From contig JALRFG010000145.1 in the NCBI GenBank assembly GCA_023253795.1, forward strand, positions 1 to 5,265: a stretch of 5,265 nucleotides of DNA, in the 5' to 3' direction. Positions 1 through 5,265 of this stretch are shown in pieces (position 1 is the first letter of the stretch; each line of letters starts with the position of its first letter). The notes under the pieces were generated by a model. It worked only from the letters and a program-made list of their open reading frames with translations, made no database searches and was not told the DNA's origin. The DNA comes from Methylocystis sp. (GTDB lineage: Bacteria > Pseudomonadota > Alphaproteobacteria > Rhizobiales > Beijerinckiaceae). The translations under genes were made by a program, and so were the position numbers.

Positions 1-326
1 CGACGAATGGCGGAAAAGCGCGCCTCGAATTCGCCGTCAACGGCGCGCGCCGCGATCACCGCGACAGGCGCGGGCTTGAGATGCGCGTTGAGCGCGTCGC
101 GTAATTTATCGGCGCGCCAGACGCGCGCCATATCGATATGCGCCACTTGCCCGAGCGCATGAACGCCGGCGTCGGTTCGGCCGGCGCCATGCACAATCGC
201 GCGCGCGCCATTAATCGCAGCGACAGCTTCCTCCAACCGCTGCTGCACCGACAGGCCATTCGCCTGACGCTGCCAGCCAACGAAGGGGCCGCCGTCATAT
301 TCGATTGTGAGCGCATAACGCGGCAT
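1..326 (-). CDS. truA: tRNA pseudouridine(38-40) synthase TruA, N-terminal part (cut by left edge)
   Basis: The first 108 codons are visible and the frame stays open to the window edge, so the C-terminal half lies outside. TruA is a cytoplasmic enzyme that isomerises uridines 38, 39 and 40 in the tRNA anticodon arm to pseudouridine without a cofactor. The N-terminus reads MPRYALTIEYDGGPFVGWQR, the usual TruA opening with the YDG..F.GWQRQ block (residues 10-21). The catalytic signature GRTDAGVHA is at residues 49-57, with Asp52 as the nucleophile by family knowledge. EFEARFSA (99-106), the conserved segment of the next domain, appears just before the edge. The ATG shares one base with the fmt stop (TGATG) and I see no Shine-Dalgarno before it, so translation is probably coupled to fmt. 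Position directly after def-fmt is common in alphaproteobacteria. The call is secure; only completeness of the gene cannot be judged. Confidence 0.96.
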   Translation of the reverse strand, partial: MPRYALTIEYDGGPFVGWQRQANGLSVQQRLEEAVAAINGARAIVHGAGRTDAGVHALGQVAHIDMARVWRADKLRDALNAHLKPAPVAVIAARAVDGEFEARFSAIR

Positions 327-1252
327 CAGGCGAGCGTCGCGCCGCGCGTCAGCGAACGGCCGCGCGCAAACTCCTCAAACGCCATTTCGCCTTTGCCGGC
401 GCGCTGAACCCGCAGCAGACGCAATGCGCCTTCGCCGCAGGCGATCAGTCCGGCGTCATCAAGCGCGACGCCCGACGCGCCGGCGCCAGTTTCAACGCGT
501 GTGCGCAACAGTTTGACGCGCTCCAGGCCATGTCCGAAATCGGCCTCGAAGAAAGCGCCGGGAAAAGGCGATAGTCCTCGCACGTGATTATGCAGTTCAG
601 CGGCGGAACGTCGCCAATCGATGCGGGCTTCGGCCTTGTCGATCTTTTGCGCATAACAGGCGCCGGCTTCCGGCTGCGGCGTGAAGGCGAGTTCGCCGCG
701 CGCAAGAAGATCGAGCGCCGTCGTCATCAGGGGCGCGCCCTGCGCCGCCAAAGCATCGTGTAATTCGCCGGCGGTCATATCGGCGCCAATCGGCGTGTGT
801 GCAGTGAGCGCGACGGGGCCGGTGTCGAGTCCGGCGTCCATCTTCATCACCATCACGCCGGATTCAGCGTCGCCCGCCATGATTGCGCGCTGGATCGGCG
901 CCGCGCCACGCCAGCGCGGCAGCAGCGACCCATGCAGATTGAGACAGCCATATTTCGGCGCATCGAGGATCGGCTGTGGCAACAACAGGCCATAGGCGGC
1001 GACGACGGCGACATCAGCGTTGAGCGCTGCGAAGGCCTGCGGCTCCTGCGCATCGCGCAGACTTTTCGGCGTGCGCACCGGCAGACCAATGTTCTCGGCA
1101 TAATGATGAACGCTGGATTTTTTCTCAGCCAGTCCGCGCCCGGCCGGGCGCGGCGGCTGCGAATAAACGGCTGCGACCTCATGGCCGCGCGCGACGATTT
1201 TCTTCAGCAGCGCCGTTGCGAAATCCGGCGTGCCCATGAACACAAGCCGCAA
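326..1252 (-). CDS. fmt: Methionyl-tRNA formyltransferase
   Basis: Fmt transfers a formyl group from 10-formyltetrahydrofolate to the amino group of initiator Met-tRNA in the cytoplasm. The 308-residue product has normal family length. The N-terminal Rossmann-like formyltransferase domain (about 1-190) opens with MRLVFMGTPDFA. The folate-binding segment SLLPRWRG is at 109-116. The catalytic residues known in the E. coli enzyme (Asn106, His108, Asp144) correspond to Asn105 and His107 in LNLHGS and to Asp143 in DAGLDTGP. The C-terminal OB-like tRNA-binding domain covers about 205-302, including the LSPFPGAF segment (227-234). The start codon is TTG: the conserved opening begins exactly there, and GGAG lies 8 nt upstream. 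The next in-frame ATG (codon 6) would delete most of the first beta strand. The start is 3 nt after the def stop, and the stop overlaps the truA start by one base. Confidence 0.98.
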   Translation of the reverse strand: MRLVFMGTPDFATALLKKIVARGHEVAAVYSQPPRPAGRGLAEKKSSVHHYAENIGLPVRTPKSLRDAQEPQAFAALNADVAVVAAYGLLLPQPILDAPKYGCLNLHGSLLPRWRGAAPIQRAIMAGDAESGVMVMKMDAGLDTGPVALTAHTPIGADMTAGELHDALAAQGAPLMTTALDLLARGELAFTPQPEAGACYAQKIDKAEARIDWRRSAAELHNHVRGLSPFPGAFFEADFGHGLERVKLLRTRVETGAGASGVALDDAGLIACGEGALRLLRVQRAGKGEMAFEEFARGRSLTRGATLA

Positions 1253-1255
1253 GCG

Positions 1256-1816
1256 TCAGGCTCCGGCTTCTTCGGATTCGCGTTCGGCGCGATTATGCGC
1301 GGCGATCTCATCGTAACGCGCAACTTTTGTCAGACGCTTGACGACGCGTTCGCGCTTGAGACGCGACAGATGATCGATGAACAGGCCGCCTTCGAGATGT
1401 TCCAGCTCATGTTGCACGACGGTGGCGAGCAGACCTTCGGCGTCGAACTCCTGCACGGCGCCGGCGCGATCGAGATGACGAATGCGCACACGCGCCGGAC
1501 GCTTCACATCGTCGTAATAATCCGGCACCGAGAGGCAGCCCTCATTATAGGTGCTCAATTCTTCCGACGCCCAGATGACTTCGGGATTGATGAGGAACAG
1601 CGGCGCGCGCGTCTCATCAGTCTTGCCGATGTCGACGACGACGATGCGCCTCGGCTCCGCGACCTGAATGGCGGCGAGCCCGATGCCGGGGGCGTCGTAC
1701 ATGGTCTCCAGCATGTCGTCGAGCAGCGTCAGGATCTCGGCGTCGACGCGTTCGACCGGCTCCGAAATCTTGCGCAGCCGGGGGTCGGGAACCGTGATGA
1801 TCGGCAGAATAGCCAT
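1256..1816 (-). CDS. def: Peptide deformylase
   Basis: Def is a metal-dependent (usually Fe2+) cytoplasmic hydrolase that removes the N-formyl group from new polypeptides at the ribosome. The 186-residue product has all three family motifs: GIGLAAIQ at 44-51 (motif 1), EGCLS at 92-96 (motif 2, with metal-ligand Cys94), and QHELEHLEG at 135-143 (motif 3, with metal ligands His136 and His140 and catalytic Glu137). Motif 3 has Glu139 where HExDH is the usual form, a conservative change outside the metal ligands. The N-terminus (ILPIITVPDPRLR) is typical, which supports the ATG. A modest AG-rich ribosome site (AGAAG at 1828-1824) lies 7 nt upstream. The C-terminus past about 165 is a charged helix ending in a Glu-rich tail, normal for alphaproteobacterial type I enzymes. 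It is the first gene of the def-fmt-truA unit, with its own candidate promoter about 60-90 nt upstream. Confidence 0.98.
   Translation of the reverse strand: MAILPIITVPDPRLRKISEPVERVDAEILTLLDDMLETMYDAPGIGLAAIQVAEPRRIVVVDIGKTDETRAPLFLINPEVIWASEELSTYNEGCLSVPDYYDDVKRPARVRIRHLDRAGAVQEFDAEGLLATVVQHELEHLEGGLFIDHLSRLKRERVVKRLTKVARYDEIAAHNRAERESEEAGA
1261..1264 (-). promoter_or_regulatory. Ribosome binding site of fmt (GGAG)
   Basis: GGAG on the minus strand lies 8 nt before the TTG start of fmt and inside the last codons of def. It is the main nucleotide-level support for choosing TTG over the in-frame ATG five codons later. Because it is embedded in def, fmt initiation is likely tied to def translation. 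Confidence 0.7.
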
Positions 1817-1846
1817 GGCGTTTCTTCTGGATTTTAAAGGGATTTT

Positions 1847-1860
1847 CCGCCCGCTGGCGG
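1847..1860 (-). other. Small hairpin in the predicted def leader
   Basis: The minus strand reads CCGCC-AGCG-GGCGG, a perfect 5-bp GC stem with a 4-nt loop, flanked on both sides by A-rich sequence (AAAACG before, AAAATCC after). It would lie near the 5' end of the leader made from the promoter at 1876-1904. Lack of a U run after it on the minus strand argues against a terminator in the def direction. A 7-nt direct repeat (AAAATCC on the minus strand, at 1846-1840 and 1835-1829) follows it. The function is unknown; a short GC stem can occur by chance in this base composition. Confidence 0.35.
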
Positions 1861-1875
1861 CGTTTTCTCCCCACA

Positions 1876-1904
1876 GAAATAAGACTGCCCGCCGCCAAGG
1901 TCAA
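1876..1904 (-). promoter_or_regulatory. Candidate sigma70-type promoter for def-fmt-truA
   Basis: On the minus strand TTGACC (1904-1899) matches the -35 consensus at 5 of 6 positions. It is followed by a 17-nt spacer and by TATTTC (1881-1876), which matches the -10 consensus at only 3 of 6 positions, all in the TAT part. Weak -10 boxes are common in alphaproteobacteria. The predicted start near 1869 gives a leader of about 50 nt. This is the only gap in the window long enough to hold a promoter, and it precedes the second gene block. No operator was recognised. Confidence 0.55.
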
Positions 1905-1937
1905 ATGCGCGCGCTCAAATCAACGCTTACCCCTGCG

Positions 1938-1982
1938 CGGGCGTGTCGACGGCGACCGCCCGATGGGCCTTGGCGGAGCCAA
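1938..1982 (-). terminator. Tandem hairpins after the hydrolase operon, possible terminator region
   Basis: Reading on the minus strand after the stop codon at 1987, two hairpins follow each other. The first (1982-1970) is TTGGC-TCC-GCCAA, a perfect 5-bp stem. The second (1962-1938) pairs CGGGCG with CGCCCG and GTCG with CGAC around the tetraloop CCGT, a 10-bp stem interrupted by one bulged A. Placement directly behind the last gene of the first block suits a transcription end or an RNA 3'-end-protecting structure. Neither stem is followed by a U run, so a classical intrinsic terminator is not shown. Confidence 0.4.
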
Positions 1983-1986
1983 ACAT

Positions 1987-2970
1987 TCAACACGACAGGC
2001 TCTGCGCCTTGAGCCAGTTGGCGCTCATCCGATCATGCCAGGGCGTCGCGCTGGCGGCATCGTGGAAACCGAGATGGCCGCCTTTGGGGATAAACAATGT
2101 CGTAATCCCCGGTAACGCGCGCCAGTCCACCGCCTGATAGCAGGCGGCCGGAATCCACGGATCGTCCTGCGCATAAATGATGAATGTTGGCGACTTGATC
2201 GCTGCGAGAAAAGCGTTTGATGAATTGCGCGCGTAATAATCGCTGGCGCCGTTAAATCCGAAATGCGGCGCAATGAACCCATCGTCAAATTCAAAAATAC
2301 TGCGCGCGGCGACGATGTTTTTTCTTTCCGCCGCCGACAGATCGGCGTTCGGCGCCAGCGCCTCGGTCTTGAGCCCATTGAGAATATGGCGCTGATACAA
2401 AAAATTACGCGGCTTCATCATCTGTCGGCAGGTTGCCGCCAGATCGAGTGGCGGCGACACGGCGACGCCCGCCAGAACCGGCGCATCATGACATCCCTCG
2501 CCCATGAATTTCAGGACAAGATCGCCGCCCAGCGAATGACCGACGAGAATGATTCCGTTGGCTTTCAGCGCTGATGGAATCGATTGCAGCGCATCGGCGA
2601 GGTCGCCGGTTTTTCCGGCGTGATAGAATCCACGGCAGGTCGGTCGGGAGGGCGTCGATCCGCATAGATTGGGGCGAAGAACCGACCAGCCCTGCGCAAC
2701 AAAATTGCGCGCCGCCGCAACGACGGTTTCGCTATGTTGCGAGCCGGTCAATCCGTGTATGAGCACGATCAGTGGCTTGTCCGCGCCATTAACGGCGCGA
2801 TCGAGGCGCGCCGCCAGACGATCGCCGTCGCGCAGCGCCAGCAGTAAATTCTCGCCGCCTGTCAGTTCCGGCGCTGGCCCGCACAGAAAATTGCGCAGCG
2901 TTTGCAAATCGGCGCCCAGCCATGGCGGCCGTTGTCTGAAATTCGGACTGGCGCTGTCTCTGTCAGCCAT
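1987..2970 (-). CDS. YheT-type alpha/beta-fold hydrolase
   Basis: The 327-residue product belongs to the YheT/COG0429-like branch of alpha/beta hydrolases, a family of predicted esterases whose physiological substrate is mostly unknown. Evidence is the N-terminal PPWLGADLQTL block (15-25), the LIHGLTGS oxyanion segment (70-77), the GFYHAGKTGDL segment (114-124), and the nucleophile elbow GHSLGG (144-149) with Ser146. The likely acid is Asp270 in QDDPWIP and the likely base His299 in GGHLGF. These give a complete Ser-Asp-His triad in the expected order and spacing. I see no signal peptide or membrane segment, so it is presumably cytoplasmic. The ATG is 5 nt after the stop of the upstream hydrolase gene and has no clear Shine-Dalgarno, so it probably depends on reinitiation or coupling. 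It appears to be the last gene of its operon. The family call is firm; the substrate cannot be read from sequence. Confidence 0.93.
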   Translation of the reverse strand: MADRDSASPNFRQRPPWLGADLQTLRNFLCGPAPELTGGENLLLALRDGDRLAARLDRAVNGADKPLIVLIHGLTGSQHSETVVAAARNFVAQGWSVLRPNLCGSTPSRPTCRGFYHAGKTGDLADALQSIPSALKANGIILVGHSLGGDLVLKFMGEGCHDAPVLAGVAVSPPLDLAATCRQMMKPRNFLYQRHILNGLKTEALAPNADLSAAERKNIVAARSIFEFDDGFIAPHFGFNGASDYYARNSSNAFLAAIKSPTFIIYAQDDPWIPAACYQAVDWRALPGITTLFIPKGGHLGFHDAASATPWHDRMSANWLKAQSLSC

Positions 2971-2975
2971 CGGCG

Positions 2976-3842
2976 TTAAACCGCGCGGAGTTTTTCTTTC
3001 AAAAAGTCGATCGCTTTTTGTCTGGATTCCACCGCCTCGGGGATAAATGGCATCAATTGCCAGCCATGCGGCGTATCGGGCCAGAGTTCGATCTGCGCGT
3101 CGACGCCCGCCGTACGGGCGCGCTCGACAAGACGCGTCGAGTCGTCGCGCAAGGCTTCATCCGCGCCAGCATGAACCAGCATGGGCGGCAGGCCGGCAAG
3201 ATCGCCATAAACCGGCGAGGCGAATGGATCGCGCGCGTTCGCCATTCCCAGAACGGCGCGACCGCCAATCAGGATCACCTTGCGCGTGAACAGGGCGTCT
3301 TTCTCTTCATTAGCGCGCACCGAAGGGCTCGCGGCGGCAAGATCGGTCCAGGGCGAAAATAACGCGACCGCGACAGGCAGCGGCAAACCTTCCGCACGCA
3401 ACCGGAGCATCAGCGAAACGGCGAGACCGCCGCCGGCGGAATCGCCCGCAAGCACAATCGGTCCGCACGCCGCACGCAGCAAAGTCTGATAGGCGGCGAA
3501 GGCGTCTTCCAGCGCCGCCGGAAAAACATGCTCCGGCGCCAGACGATAGGACGGCATGAACACATCGAAACCGGCGTCAGAAAAGCGCCGCGCGACGAAA
3601 CGAAACTGTCGCGGCGCGCCGATGAGATAGCCGCCGCCATGCAGAAAAAACAACGTCGCGACGGCGTCGCCGGTCGCCGGCGTCCAGTCGGCGGCGACAT
3701 CGGGCGCAAAAGGCGCGGGTCGACCTTTGATCAGGCGATGCGTCGTCGGCTGAATCATTTTCGCGGCGCGAATAAGCGTCGGCAACCGCGGCTTGACGTA
3801 ACGCCGCAGAAATTGCGTGGTGCGTCGCGCCGCGTCGCTCAT
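2976..3842 (-). CDS. Alpha/beta hydrolase of the hormone-sensitive lipase (family IV) type
   Basis: The 288-residue product is a carboxylesterase/lipase-type enzyme expected to cleave short- to medium-chain acyl esters. Diagnostic features are the oxyanion motif HGGGY (68-72), the YRLAPEHVFPAALED stretch (99-113) characteristic of the HSL family, and the nucleophile elbow GDSAGG (133-138) with Ser135. Asp228 in GADEALRDD is the likely acid and His259 in DTPHGW the likely base. The N-terminal cap region (1-60) is short and basic with no signal peptide, suggesting a cytoplasmic enzyme. Its ATG overlaps the stop of the upstream Sel1 gene (ATGA, 4-nt overlap), so coupling is likely. A second, unrelated hydrolase starts 5 nt after its stop. 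The two share only the fold and triad and do not look like a recent duplication. The family is clear; the natural substrate is unknown. Confidence 0.94.
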   Translation of the reverse strand: MSDAARRTTQFLRRYVKPRLPTLIRAAKMIQPTTHRLIKGRPAPFAPDVAADWTPATGDAVATLFFLHGGGYLIGAPRQFRFVARRFSDAGFDVFMPSYRLAPEHVFPAALEDAFAAYQTLLRAACGPIVLAGDSAGGGLAVSLMLRLRAEGLPLPVAVALFSPWTDLAAASPSVRANEEKDALFTRKVILIGGRAVLGMANARDPFASPVYGDLAGLPPMLVHAGADEALRDDSTRLVERARTAGVDAQIELWPDTPHGWQLMPFIPEAVESRQKAIDFLKEKLRAV

Positions 3843-4891
3843 TTCTTCGCCGGCGCCTGCAAGGGCTGCGGCGCCGCCATTGGCTTATCGAAGGCCGAAG
3901 AATCGAGCGCCGCAGGTTTGCCGGCGGCGGAAGGCGCCGAAACGGCCGCTCCCGTCGCTTTTGGCGCCGGTTTTTTCTCGACCGAAATATTATTCAGATA
4001 ATCGAGCGAAGGATCGTTCAGTCCGGCGTCATGCGCACGGTCGCGCCATTCGCGCGCCTCCTGCGGATTGGCCTCGACGCCAAGACCTTCGGCGTAAATA
4101 TGCGCCAGACGATTTTGCGCAACCGGATTGTCCTGCGCCGCCGCCTTGCGCAGCAAAGCGATGGCGCTTGTGCGATCCCGATCTACGCCGACGCCATTAA
4201 ATTGCATGATGGCGTATTCGACCTGACCCGCCGCCAAATCGCGTTCGGCGGCGCGACGAAAATATTCGGCCGCCGCGCGGATATCTTTTTCGACGCCTCT
4301 GCCGTTCTTGTAAAGAACGCCGAGCGCATAGCTGGCGTCGGCGTCGCCGGCGTCCGAGGCGCGTTTGAAATAATCCGCCGCCTTGGCGAAATCAGAGGGC
4401 TTGCCCTCATTCTCCAGCGCCATCTCGCCAAGAAGATGCAGCGCGGCGCCGTAATTTTTCGCCCCCGCCTTTTCGAGATAGGCGCGCGCGCGGACGCGAT
4501 CCGTCGTTCCGCCCATTCCCTGCAACAGAGCGGCGCCATAGAGATAGGCGGAAGAGTCGCTGCCGGCGTCGGCGGCGCGACGAAACCAGTCCATCGCCTG
4601 TTTGGCGTCACGCGGGACGCCGGCGCCTTCGAGATAGAGCTGTCCGATCAGCCCCATTGCAGCAGCGTCTTTGGGATCGCTCGCCAGACGTTTCTTCGCT
4701 TCAGCCATCGCCGTTTTGTAATCCTGCCGCTGATAGGCGCCATAGGCGAGGTCAGGCGCAGACGCTGCCGGCGGCGCAGCGACGGGCGCAGCCGCCGATG
4801 GCGTTGCGGGTTGCACGGCGGGCGCGGCGAAAACGCCCGCAGATGCGACAAGCGTGGCGTTCAGCGCAATGACGAAGACGGTGCGATTCAT
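3839..4891 (-). CDS. Exported Sel1-repeat (TPR-like) protein
   Basis: The 350-residue product starts with a signal peptide: a short basic n-region (MNR), a hydrophobic core to about residue 20, and a V-F-A site suggesting cleavage after Ala22. An Ala/Pro-rich linker (23-47) follows. Residues 48-75 look like one TPR-like helical pair, and about 78-290 contain roughly six Sel1-like repeats of 33-36 residues. Clear examples end in WFRRAADAG (102-110), YFKRASDAG (174-182) and YFRRAAERD (210-218) and contain the LGxLYxxGxGVxxD turn, as in LGVLYKNGRGVEKD (190-203). The last 45 residues are again Ala/Pro/Lys-rich and probably disordered. Sel1 repeats are protein-binding scaffolds; no enzymatic domain is visible. 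The most likely location is periplasmic. The ATG is supported by AGGGAG 7 nt upstream and by the signal peptide. It begins 2 nt after the ThiE-like gene and overlaps the next gene by 4 nt. The binding partner is unknown. Confidence 0.93.
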   Translation of the reverse strand: MNRTVFVIALNATLVASAGVFAAPAVQPATPSAAAPVAAPPAASAPDLAYGAYQRQDYKTAMAEAKKRLASDPKDAAAMGLIGQLYLEGAGVPRDAKQAMDWFRRAADAGSDSSAYLYGAALLQGMGGTTDRVRARAYLEKAGAKNYGAALHLLGEMALENEGKPSDFAKAADYFKRASDAGDADASYALGVLYKNGRGVEKDIRAAAEYFRRAAERDLAAGQVEYAIMQFNGVGVDRDRTSAIALLRKAAAQDNPVAQNRLAHIYAEGLGVEANPQEAREWRDRAHDAGLNDPSLDYLNNISVEKKPAPKATGAAVSAPSAAGKPAALDSSAFDKPMAAPQPLQAPAKK

Positions 4892-4893
4892 GG

Positions 4894-5265
4894 TTACGCT
4901 CCCTGAAGCGCCTTCAGCGCTTCGGCGACGGCGACATCCGGTCCGCGCGGATCACCCCACACGGCGTCGTCGATCATGATGAAATCCGCGCCGGCCTGCG
5001 CCAGCGGCGCGACATCGGCGAGCGTTGCGGCGCGCGCGACCGACGGCGTGTTGAACAAGTCCGACCACCAGTTGACGCGATCAAGCAGCAGCGTCGCATC
5101 TTCCGGCGCCAGCAGCACATAATCGACGCCCGCCTCGCCGGCGCGCATGGCGTCGTCGCGCGTTGCGAGATGGCCCGCGCCGACAATATGACGCGGCGAC
5201 AGTTTCTTCACCGCTTCGAACAGATCGTCATCCGCGCCATGAAGATGCGCGCCATCGGCGCCGGC
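4894..5265 (-). CDS. Divergent thiamine-phosphate-synthase-like protein, C-terminal part (cut by right edge)
   Basis: The frame is open to the window edge and 123 residues are visible; roughly 90-100 N-terminal residues should lie outside. The order of segments follows the ThiE/TenI TIM barrel: ADGAHLHG (visible 3-10, like the DGVHxGQ of ThiE), HIVGAGHL (26-33, like ILGxSxH), AGEAGVDYVLLAPE (42-55, like GADYxxxGP), and AQAGADFIMIDDAVWGDP (89-106, like QAGADGVxxxSAI). Canonical ThiE makes thiamine phosphate from the hydroxymethylpyrimidine diphosphate and the thiazole phosphate. Here the P-T-K diphosphate loop after the GP motif and the GIGGI phosphate loop are not recognisable. Instead there is a VNWWSDLF segment (64-71), which I recall from a ThiE-like group common in Rhizobiales. 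Membership of the fold is well supported; actual thiamine synthesis is doubtful. The stop is 2 nt before the Sel1 start, indicating co-transcription. Confidence 0.85.
   Translation of the reverse strand, partial: AGADGAHLHGADDDLFEAVKKLSPRHIVGAGHLATRDDAMRAGEAGVDYVLLAPEDATLLLDRVNWWSDLFNTPSVARAATLADVAPLAQAGADFIMIDDAVWGDPRGPDVAVAEALKALQGA
4899..4904 (-). promoter_or_regulatory. Strong ribosome binding site of the Sel1 gene (AGGGAG)
   Basis: AGGGAG on the minus strand, 7 nt before the Sel1 ATG and inside the last codons of the ThiE-like gene. It is the best Shine-Dalgarno in the first gene block, suggesting the Sel1 protein is made efficiently, whereas the two hydrolases behind it rely on weak or no sites. 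Confidence 0.7.

Noticed and set aside
326..1237. ATG at 1237 as the fmt start
   Set aside because: It would remove MRLVF, most of the first beta strand of the conserved Fmt fold, while the TTG at 1252 has a well-placed GGAG.
797..1837. 346-codon open frame on the plus strand across fmt and def
   Set aside because: It runs antisense through two certain housekeeping genes and mirrors their codon structure, as is common in GC-rich DNA. The product shows no recognisable domain and is rich in Arg, His and Asp as expected for an antisense shadow.
1847..1861. Plus-strand terminator at the leader hairpin (stem followed by CGTTTT)
   Set aside because: On the plus strand the hairpin is followed by a short T run, but there is no plus-strand gene to its left that would need a terminator, and the stem is only 5 bp.
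1817..1986. Small RNA, tRNA or small-protein gene in the 170-nt intergenic gap
   Set aside because: I found no cloverleaf, no short frame with a ribosome site, and no known RNA motif; the gap is accounted for by operon end, promoter and leader.
2669..3046. 125-codon plus-strand open frame across the junction of the two hydrolases
   Set aside because: The gap between the hydrolases is only 5 nt and the frame is otherwise antisense to both; no motif supports it.
3528..4001. 157-codon plus-strand open frame spanning the hydrolase/Sel1 junction
   Set aside because: It lies antisense to the coding ends of two well-supported genes, with basic low-complexity composition and no family resemblance.
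4031..4906. 291-codon open frame on the plus strand opposite the Sel1 gene
   Set aside because: It is a shadow of a repeat-containing Ala-rich gene; its apparent repetitiveness only reflects the Sel1 repeats on the other strand, and no domain is visible.
4894..5211. GTG at 5211 as the true start of the ThiE-like gene
   Set aside because: The frame continues upstream to the window edge with conserved ThiE-like sequence (ADGAHLHG), so this GTG is an internal valine and the gene is truncated by the window.

Overview
The window is about 5.3 kb of GC-rich chromosome (roughly 60% GC by eye), and every convincing gene lies on the minus strand. Gene content, gene order, dense Gly/Ala GGC/GCC codon use and protein style fit an alphaproteobacterium of the Hyphomicrobiales (Rhizobiales). 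A Methylocystis/Beijerinckiaceae-like host is my best guess, but nothing in the sequence proves the genus.

In transcription order (right to left) there are two blocks. The first (5265 to 1987) begins with the C-terminal part of a divergent thiamine-phosphate-synthase-like TIM-barrel protein cut by the right edge. It is followed by an exported Sel1-repeat protein, a hormone-sensitive-lipase-type alpha/beta hydrolase and a YheT-type alpha/beta hydrolase. Junctions are +2, -4 and +5 nt, so these four genes are very probably one transcription unit with translational coupling. A common pathway is not evident. The unit ends in a 170-nt intergenic gap that opens with two adjacent hairpins (1938-1982).

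The second block (1816 to 1) is the classic def-fmt-truA cluster: peptide deformylase, methionyl-tRNA formyltransferase and tRNA pseudouridine synthase A, the last cut by the left edge. Junctions are +3 and -1 nt. A good sigma70-type promoter (TTGACC, 17-nt spacer, TATTTC) lies in the same gap upstream of def. Fmt formylates initiator Met-tRNA and Def removes the formyl group from nascent proteins, so the two act at opposite ends of the formyl-methionine cycle; TruA modifies tRNA anticodon arms.

There are no RNA genes, mobile elements, CRISPR arrays or integration scars, and no gene-free stretch over 300 bases. This is mostly ordinary housekeeping sequence. The points most worth a second look are the ThiE-like protein lacking canonical ThiE substrate loops, the tandem unrelated hydrolases coupled to a Sel1 protein, the TTG start of fmt, and the structured def leader. 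I see no convincing new biological system.
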